DNA of 64,000 bases. Source: Celeribacter ethanolicus (GTDB taxonomy: Bacteria > Pseudomonadota > Alphaproteobacteria > Rhodobacterales > Rhodobacteraceae). The DNA is taken from the NCBI RefSeq assembly GCF_001550095.1, contig NZ_LRUC01000008.1, positions 1-64,000 on the forward strand. The letters run 5' to 3'. The translations under genes and the position numbers were made by a program. The number at the start of each line of letters is the position of its first letter. Position 1 is the first letter of the stretch. Of this stretch, positions 57,717 through 64,000 are shown in pieces. Under the pieces are notes generated by a model. The model was not told the DNA's origin and did not search any database. It saw nothing but the letters and a program-made list of their open reading frames with translations.

Positions 57717-58703
57717 TCATTTGTCATAATGGCCGCTTTGGTGCCATCGCCAGGCATCGCCGATCATCTGCACCAGGTTCGAGCGCTCCGGCCGCCAGCC
57801 CAGCTCCGTGACCGCACGTTCGGATCCGGACACCAGCTTGGTACAATCGCCCGCGCGGCGATCACCCTCGACATAGGGCACATCCCTGTTGGTCACCGAC
57901 CGCGAATGGTCGATCACCTCACGCACGGAAAACCCCTTGCCGGTTCCCAGATTGAACATTCGGCTGCCCTTGCCGTCCTCGAGCCATTTCAACCCAAGCA
58001 CATGCGCATCCACAAGATCGCAGACATGGACGTAATCGCGAATGCAAGTGCCGTCCGGCGTATCGTAATCCGTGCCGAAGATGGTCAGAGCGTCCCGCTT
58101 GCCTGCAATCGCATCAAGCATCAGCGGGATGAGATGGGTCTCCGGCTGATGGAACTCACCGACCTCAGCCTCGGGATCTCCCCCCGCGACGTTGAAGTAG
58201 CGGAAGATCACCGAATTGAGACCGTAGGCCTGTTCGAAATTCTCGAGAATGTCCTCGATCGCGCGCTTCGACGCCCCGTAGGAATTGATCGGCATTTGCA
58301 CGGACTCTTCGTCCAGAACCACATTGTCCTGATCGCCAAAGGTGGCACAGGTCGAAGAAAAGACGAAATTCATGCAACCTGCCGCCACGGCCGCCTCGAT
58401 CAGCGTCAGAGAGCCGATGACGTTGTTGCGCCAGTATCTGCCCGGATCCTTCATGCTTTCACCGACCTGCGAGAAGGCGGCGAAATGCATGACGGCAACC
58501 GGCCGATACGCGGCAAAGACCTCGTCGAGACGGACACGATCCAGAAGATCGCCCCGCTCGAAAGGACCGAATTTCACCGCGTCTTCCCATCCCGTCGACA
58601 GGTTGTCGAAAGTCACGGGAACATAACCCGCCTCGCGCAGCGCCTTACAGGCATGCGAACCGATATAACCGGCCCCGCCGGTCACGATCACGTTCCTGGT
58701 CAT
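57717..58703 (-). CDS. galE: UDP-glucose 4-epimerase
   Basis: 328 residues. It interconverts UDP-glucose and UDP-galactose, supplying galactose for surface glycans. GGAGYIGSHACKALREAG (8-25) binds NAD. FSSTCATFG (about 115) and YGASKRAIEDIL (about 143) carry the catalytic Ser and Tyr-x-x-x-Lys. It lies 9 nt after galU in one operon. Related 4-epimerases can act on other UDP-sugars, so substrate range is open. Confidence 0.93.
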   Translation of the reverse strand: MTRNVIVTGGAGYIGSHACKALREAGYVPVTFDNLSTGWEDAVKFGPFERGDLLDRVRLDEVFAAYRPVAVMHFAAFSQVGESMKDPGRYWRNNVIGSLTLIEAAVAAGCMNFVFSSTCATFGDQDNVVLDEESVQMPINSYGASKRAIEDILENFEQAYGLNSVIFRYFNVAGGDPEAEVGEFHQPETHLIPLMLDAIAGKRDALTIFGTDYDTPDGTCIRDYVHVCDLVDAHVLGLKWLEDGKGSRMFNLGTGKGFSVREVIDHSRSVTNRDVPYVEGDRRAGDCTKLVSGSERAVTELGWRPERSNLVQMIGDAWRWHQSGHYDK

Positions 58704-58712
58704 TTCGGACCC

Positions 58713-59609
58713 TTACTGAGCCGCGGCACGAACCGCAGAAAGTTCGTCGAGATATTCCTGAAGCTCATCGCGCAGATCGTCACGCGACAGACCAAAGGCA
58801 ATCGTCGCCTGAAGGAAGCCGGCCTTGGAGCCGCAATCGAAGCGCTGGCCGGAGAAGCGATAGCCATAGACGCCACGCTCGGTCCCGATCTCGTCCGCGA
58901 TCGCATCGGTGAGCTGAATCTCCCCCCCGGCACCGGACTTCATCTGGTTGAGGTTATTCATCACCGCCGGGTCGAGGATGTAACGTCCGATCACCGCCAG
59001 ATTGGACGGCTCGGTGCCCGGCGCAGGTTTCTCGACCATGCCTTTGACCGACACCATATCGCCCATGTCCTCCTTGATATCGAGCACGCCATAAGAGGAG
59101 ACCTTTTCCGCCGGAACCTCCATGGCCGCAACCATCGAGCCGCCATGTTCTTCATAGGCTTCGACCATCTGTTGCAGACAGGGTTTTTCCGCCGCGATCA
59201 CATCGTCCGGCAGGATCACCGCGAAGGGTTCCTTCGGGTCGAGCAGGCGGCGCGCACACCACACGGCATGACCCAGACCGAGCGCCTTGTGCTGACGAAT
59301 ATAAGCGATCGCACCGCTGTCCATATTGGTCGATTTCAGCACTTCGAGCAGCTTGTCCTTGCCCTTGCGACGCAACTCCTGCTCGAGAATCGGGGAGTGG
59401 TCGAAATAATCCTCAAGCGCACCCTTGCCGCGCGAGGTGACGAAGATGAATTCCCTGATCCCGGCCGCGCGCGCCTCGTCGATCGCATATTGAATCAGGG
59501 GACGGTCGACCAAGGTCATGATTTCCTTCGGAATCGATTTGGTCGCGGGCAGAAACCGCGTCCCAAGACCGGCCACTGGGAAAATCGCTTTGGTCACTTT
59601 GCGTGTCAT
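58713..59609 (-). CDS. galU: UTP-glucose-1-phosphate uridylyltransferase
   Basis: 298 residues. It makes UDP-glucose. IFPVAGLGTRFLPATKSIPKEIMTLVDRPLIQYAIDEARAAG (about 9-50) is the nucleotide-binding region, and VILPDDVI (about 134) the metal-binding part. AAGGAG is 6 nt before the ATG. It heads galU-galE. The upstream 59610-59812 stretch contains a CCCGCC / GGCGGG hairpin but no certain promoter. Confidence 0.95.
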   Translation of the reverse strand: MTRKVTKAIFPVAGLGTRFLPATKSIPKEIMTLVDRPLIQYAIDEARAAGIREFIFVTSRGKGALEDYFDHSPILEQELRRKGKDKLLEVLKSTNMDSGAIAYIRQHKALGLGHAVWCARRLLDPKEPFAVILPDDVIAAEKPCLQQMVEAYEEHGGSMVAAMEVPAEKVSSYGVLDIKEDMGDMVSVKGMVEKPAPGTEPSNLAVIGRYILDPAVMNNLNQMKSGAGGEIQLTDAIADEIGTERGVYGYRFSGQRFDCGSKAGFLQATIAFGLSRDDLRDELQEYLDELSAVRAAAQ

Positions 59610-59812
59610 CTTGTCTCCTTCGGCCCTTACTCACGAGCCAATCAAATTTCTTTCACCCGCCTCGACCCTACGCTTTGAAAGGCCGCAGGTCAGTACCATG
59701 CGCCGGTATTCACACAGGAATGCTACGGATTTGCAACCCCGCCCACTTGAGGCGGGAGAGGTGACGTTTTTTTGGGCAAATTATTGCTCGCACTGCATGA
59801 CTCAGAGAATCA

Positions 59813-60613
59813 TTACGCGCATTTCATCTCCACCAGCATGGCCTCGATCCGGGGCACATCCTCGGGGTTGTTCAGTTCCCAGAACTGCCGCCCACGCGCG
59901 TCCACCTCGACACAGAGCACCGGGCGCTCCTGTTCGAGAAAGCGCAGCTGCTCGAGCCCTTCGAGACGCTCGAGCGGCCCCATCGGCCATTTCGGATAGG
60001 CGCCCAGCGCGGAAGGACGATAGGCGTAGACACCGACATGGTGAAACACCGGGGTCGCATCCGCATCCGCATAGGTCTCGGAGGTATAGGGAATCACTTC
60101 CTTGGAGAAATAGAGTGCCTTGTGATCCGAACCAAACACGGCAGTTGTGCCACCGACCCGACCCGCACGGCGATCTTCGAGAAACCCGTTCAGCGCCCGT
60201 CCGTCGCAGCGCAGGACAGGTGTCGCAACTTCGGCGGTCGGATGCGCCCGCAAACCTGCCACGAGGTCTTCGACAAACCATGCGGGCGTCAGCGGCGCAT
60301 CACCTTGCAGGTTGACGACGATGTCATACCCGCCCCCAAGATTTTCCAGAGCCTCGGCACAGCGCTCGGTCCCGTTGGCGCAGGCCTCCGAGGTCATCAC
60401 CACCTCAGCGCCGAAGGCCTCCGACGCCACGCGAATGCGATCGTCATCGGTGGCCACCACGACCCGATCCACACCTCTGGCTGCGACAGCAGCCTCCCAG
60501 CTCCGCCGGATCAGGGACTTTTTCTCCCCGGTGGCCCCGGTCAGTTCGACAAGCGGCTTGCCCGGGTAGCGGGTTGAGGCGAAACGGGCGGGGATAACGA
60601 TCAGGACGGACAT
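59813..60613 (-). CDS. kdsB: 3-deoxy-manno-octulosonate cytidylyltransferase
   Basis: 266 residues. It activates KDO as CMP-KDO for LPS inner core. VIPARFASTRYPGKPLVEL (6-24) is the CTP-binding start. NLQGDAPLTP (about 98) is the conserved metal/nucleotide segment. The C-terminal LEQLRFLEQ is the usual family helix. It follows cysQ with no gap (TGA then ATG). KDO synthesis is thus split between here and kdsD at 48.1 kb. Confidence 0.94.
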   Translation of the reverse strand: MSVLIVIPARFASTRYPGKPLVELTGATGEKKSLIRRSWEAAVAARGVDRVVVATDDDRIRVASEAFGAEVVMTSEACANGTERCAEALENLGGGYDIVVNLQGDAPLTPAWFVEDLVAGLRAHPTAEVATPVLRCDGRALNGFLEDRRAGRVGGTTAVFGSDHKALYFSKEVIPYTSETYADADATPVFHHVGVYAYRPSALGAYPKWPMGPLERLEGLEQLRFLEQERPVLCVEVDARGRQFWELNNPEDVPRIEAMLVEMKCA

Positions 60614-61411
60614 TCAGGCGTCTTTCAGTTCGACGCCCGGCGCGTAGGCGATGAAGAAGGGGTTGGCATAAGCCGGCTTGCCATAGGTCAGAGGCGTATG
60701 GTCGTCGAACCGCACGACATCCCCCCCCGCGCCCAGCAAAACGGCATGGCCGGCAGCGGTGTCCCATTCCATGGTGCGCCCGACACGCGGGTAAAGATCG
60801 GCCTCACCGGTGGCGACGAGACAGAACTTGAGCGAAGAGCCAGCGGATTTGCTGTCCTTCGCCTTGTATTTGGCGAGGTAATCCTCGGTCGCCTGATCGC
60901 GGTGCGATTTCGACGCCACGATCATCAGCGCCTCATTGTCCGGCGTGGAGACGGAGATTTTCTTCATCTCGCCCGGTGTCCCGGCAACAAAGGGCCCGCT
61001 TTCCTCATAGGACTGACCAGACGCGTCGGTGATGAACAAACGTCCCCGCGCCGGGGCATAGACCACACCGCGCAGCGGCACGCCCTTTTCAACATAGGCG
61101 ATGTTCACCGTGAAATCGCCGCGTCGCTTGATGAATTCCTTGGTGCCGTCGAGCGGATCGACGATCAGGAAGGTCTCGGCCTTCACCTCATGGGAGGCGG
61201 CCTGTTCCTCGGTGATCAGGGTCACATCCGGAAAGACGGCGCGCAGCCCCGCCGAGATCAGCGCATCGGCGGCTTCGTCGGCCTCCGTCACAGGGCTTTC
61301 GTCGGATTTGGTTTTGACCTCGAAATCGTCCGCATTGTAGATGTCCATGATCTTCTCACCGGCCTCAATGGCCAGTCGGCGCATCACCGGGACGAGTGTG
61401 TCGAAATCCAT
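60614..61411 (-). CDS. cysQ: 3'(2'),5'-bisphosphate nucleotidase CysQ
   Basis: 265 residues. A lithium-sensitive-type phosphatase that hydrolyses PAP, left over from sulfotransferase and PAPS reductase reactions, to AMP. VTEADEAAD and ITEEQ (about 58 and 82), VDPLDGTKEFIKRRGDFTVNIA (about 99-120), and EWDTAAGHAVLLGAGG (about 214) are the three metal-binding motifs. ATG 61411 has AGGAG upstream. It lies directly before kdsB and near the sulfotransferase gene, which supports a role in sulfated-glycan production as well as in sulfur assimilation. Confidence 0.92.
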   Translation of the reverse strand: MDFDTLVPVMRRLAIEAGEKIMDIYNADDFEVKTKSDESPVTEADEAADALISAGLRAVFPDVTLITEEQAASHEVKAETFLIVDPLDGTKEFIKRRGDFTVNIAYVEKGVPLRGVVYAPARGRLFITDASGQSYEESGPFVAGTPGEMKKISVSTPDNEALMIVASKSHRDQATEDYLAKYKAKDSKSAGSSLKFCLVATGEADLYPRVGRTMEWDTAAGHAVLLGAGGDVVRFDDHTPLTYGKPAYANPFFIAYAPGVELKDA

Positions 61412-61540
61412 ATCCTGCTCCTGTCTGTCACCACATTCGTTTTCGTTGAAAGAAAACGGCAAGAACCTTATGCTATGCGCTTATGGGAACAGCAAGAATT
61501 CCCTGCCGGGCAGGCAAGTTTCCAACATGGGACCAAACAG

Positions 61541-62356
61541 ATGTTTCACTACTCCAGAAGCCAAAGCGGATTTTCCGCCGCTCTGACGGTCCTGCGTCTG
61601 ATCTTCGTCAACACGGTGCGCCATGTCCGCAAGACCAATGGCAACCCGCTGATCGGTCTCTTGCTGAACGTGTCGCAAGCGATGGTTCTCGTCCTCGTAT
61701 TCACCTTCATGTATTCGATCCTCGGAGTCCGCAGCTCCGCGATCCGGGGGGATTTCATTCTCTACATCATGTCCGGGATCTTCCTGTTCCTGACCCACAA
61801 CAAGGCATTGGGCGCCGTCGCAGGTTCCGAAACCGCGACCTCTCCGATGATGCAACACGCCCCGATGAACACCGCCATTGCGATTTTCTCCTCGGCGCTG
61901 AGCACGCTTTACATTCAGGTGCTCTCGGTCTCGGTCATCCTTTTCGGTTATTCGCTCGGCTGGGGCACCGTGACCTTTGAAAACATCACCGGTGCCTTCG
62001 GCATGCTGCTTTTGGCATGGGCCTCCGGCGCTTCGATCGGCATGGTTTTTCTGGCCGCCAAACCCTGGGCGCCGGGCCTCATCCAGATCGTTCAACAGAT
62101 TTACACCCGCGCCAACATGTTCACCTCGGGCAAGATGTTCGTCGCCAACCAGACGCCGAACTACATGCTTGCGATGTTCTCATGGAACCCGCTGTTCCAT
62201 ACCATCGACCAGGCCCGGGGCTTTACCTTCGTCAATTACAATCCGCACAAAAGCTCGATCCTCTATCCGGTCGTCTTCACCCTCGTGTTCCTCACCATCG
62301 GCCTCCTGGCCGAATTCTTCACCCGCAAACGCGTCTCGCTGAGCTGGGGGCGTTAA
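61541..62356 (+). CDS. ABC-2 type permease, polysaccharide-export-like
   Basis: 271 residues with about six transmembrane segments (for example 43-63, 75-90, 120-145, 150-172, 245-262). The N-terminus has the amphipathic RLIFVNTVRHVRK stretch, and the overall pattern resembles KpsM/Wzm components that export capsule or O-antigen. ATG 61541 is the first sensible Met; the frame is open much further upstream, but only as antisense to cysQ. No ATPase partner lies next to it, so it must work with an ABC protein encoded elsewhere. The family level is confident; the substrate is inferred. Confidence 0.72.
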   Translation: MFHYSRSQSGFSAALTVLRLIFVNTVRHVRKTNGNPLIGLLLNVSQAMVLVLVFTFMYSILGVRSSAIRGDFILYIMSGIFLFLTHNKALGAVAGSETATSPMMQHAPMNTAIAIFSSALSTLYIQVLSVSVILFGYSLGWGTVTFENITGAFGMLLLAWASGASIGMVFLAAKPWAPGLIQIVQQIYTRANMFTSGKMFVANQTPNYMLAMFSWNPLFHTIDQARGFTFVNYNPHKSSILYPVVFTLVFLTIGLLAEFFTRKRVSLSWGR

Positions 62357-62362
62357 ACCGCC

Positions 62363-62974
62363 TCAGCTCACCACCCGGAGCGTCAGGTTGATCCGCCCAC
62401 CGCGCGGCAAAAGCCTGCTGCTCCCGGCCTTGATCCGGTCGATACCGTGATACAAAAGCCGCGCCTGCTGCCCCATCACGAGCACATCGCCCGATTTGAG
62501 CCAGACGCTTTCCGTCTTGCCCCCGCGCGTGAGGTTTCCGACCCGGAACAGCGCCTCGTCCCCGAGCGAAATCGACACCACCGGCTGGCCGATATCCGCC
62601 TCGTCCCGGTCCTGATGCATCCCCATCTTCGCCTCCGCGTCGTAGAAATTAATCAGGCAGCATTCCGGTTCCCGCTCCGTCCCGGACACCTCATCCCAGA
62701 CCTCAAGCGCGATCTGCGGGATCGCGGGCCATCGCATACCCATCGGATGCGTCTCGCTATACCGATACCCATGACGATCAGAGACCCAGCCAAACCGCCC
62801 CGCCGACGTCATCCGCACGGACATCTGTTTGCCGGACGGCGTGACCGGATGAAACAGCGGCGCTTCGCGCACCACGCCGCGAAGCGCCTCGACCAGTTGC
62901 TCCTGCGCCTCCGGCCCGATCAATCCGGGAAACAGCTTCATCCCTCGCAAATTCAACGGCTCCCGCCCCTGCAT
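62363..62974 (-). CDS. alkB: 2-oxoglutarate-dependent DNA/RNA demethylase AlkB
   Basis: 203 residues. An Fe(II)/2-oxoglutarate dioxygenase that reverses N-alkyl damage in nucleic acids. MHQDRDEADIG (about 122-132) holds the HxD pair, LLYHGIDRI (about 173) the second His, and RINLTLR (about 195) the 2-oxoglutarate arginine. NFYDAEAKMGMHQDRDE matches AlkB rather than other oxygenases. ATG 62974 has GGAGGG about 6 nt upstream. It converges with the permease gene, 6 nt apart. Confidence 0.93.
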   Translation of the reverse strand: MQGREPLNLRGMKLFPGLIGPEAQEQLVEALRGVVREAPLFHPVTPSGKQMSVRMTSAGRFGWVSDRHGYRYSETHPMGMRWPAIPQIALEVWDEVSGTEREPECCLINFYDAEAKMGMHQDRDEADIGQPVVSISLGDEALFRVGNLTRGGKTESVWLKSGDVLVMGQQARLLYHGIDRIKAGSSRLLPRGGRINLTLRVVS

Positions 62975-63041
62975 TTCAGCCCTCCCCTCCACTTCCTCAG
63001 GAAATGACTCGATTTTTCCACACCTCAACCCCTTCGCACAA

Positions 63042-63070
63042 CTTGCAGGCACGAAAACCCGTCCTTATAT
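63042..63070 (+). promoter_or_regulatory. Candidate (heat-shock-like) promoter of dnaK
   Basis: CTTGCA (63042-63047), a 16-nt spacer and CTTATAT (63064-63070), about 128 nt before dnaK. CTTG plus CYTATNT-like boxes fit the alphaproteobacterial RpoH pattern, and TTGCAG / TTATAT would also serve sigma-70. Confidence 0.45.
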
Positions 63071-63182
63071 ACGCCCAGAAGCCTTGATCGGACTGGTCAT
63101 CAGACCTGATTGTCAGCCCGGTCAAAATCACTGGGATCGACCGCGGGTGCCGCAACGGGCCCAACGTCACAACATCGCCTAA

Positions 63183-64000
<818 letters not shown>

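Noticed and set aside
56649-59678. A 1009-codon open frame on the plus strand
   Set aside because: It is entirely antisense to a GT2-type gene, galE and most of galU, all with clear motifs. Long antisense frames are common in GC-rich DNA. The translation is Arg/His/Gln-rich without domain motifs.

Overview
The window reads as chromosome of an alphaproteobacterium of the family Rhodobacteraceae (Roseobacter-like). The evidence is the high-GC coding style, a Rhodobacter-type petABC (fbcFBC) operon, a petP/petR-type regulator pair, a single-domain RNase D, KdsD-LptCAB-HPF-PtsN synteny, and a GT14 glycosyltransferase with a long extra C-terminal domain next to sulfotransferase genes. Most of the window is housekeeping sequence. 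The accessory parts are the left 6 kb and the surface-polysaccharide region at about 52.3-62.4 kb.

Region 1 (1-5984) is the integrase end of an integrative element inserted at the 3' end of a tRNA-Lys gene. It holds the C-terminal part of an IS1182-type transposase, a TPR protein with an N-terminal DUF4365 / PD-(D/E)XK-like domain (a candidate defence gene), a small protein with two internal repeats, a two-helix membrane protein coupled to an XRE regulator, and an AlpA-like HTH / 57-residue protein / tyrosine integrase cassette. The other end lies left of the window.

Region 2 (5985-31.3 kb) holds tRNA-Lys(UUU); dapF-mtaB-gst; the cytochrome bc1 operon petABC with a terminator; thiBPQ under a TPP riboswitch; aroC and an AEC transporter; HU; AMP nucleosidase; an SDR protein and an MFS transporter with converging, overlapping ends; the isoprenoid/exonuclease cluster xseB-ispA-dxs; petP-petR; a branched-chain aminotransferase; and a possible mtgA-gst-queG-eamA run.

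Region 3 (31.3-47.4 kb) holds gltDB (small subunit first), uppP, an NDUFA9-like epimerase, tRNA-Leu(CAG) with a clear promoter, the dTDP-L-rhamnose operon rfbCBDA with 4-nt overlaps, and a class Ib ribonucleotide reductase operon nrdHIEF that starts with a cobalamin riboswitch. That arrangement predicts that the B12-independent reductase is switched off when B12 is available.

Region 4 (47.5-52.3 kb) holds rnd, kdsD, lptC-lptA-lptB, long-form hpf and ptsN. It resembles the enterobacterial LPS-export/nitrogen-PTS cluster but lacks kdsC and rpoN.

Region 5 (52.3-62.4 kb) appears to be a surface-glycan locus: a protein with two sulfotransferase-like halves, a GT14-type branching transferase, two paralogous family 2 glycosyltransferases, galU-galE, kdsB, cysQ (removes PAP, the by-product of sulfotransferases) and an ABC-2 permease without its ATPase. 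Together they suggest a sulfated polysaccharide or sulfated LPS. The window ends with alkB and the first 267 codons of dnaK.
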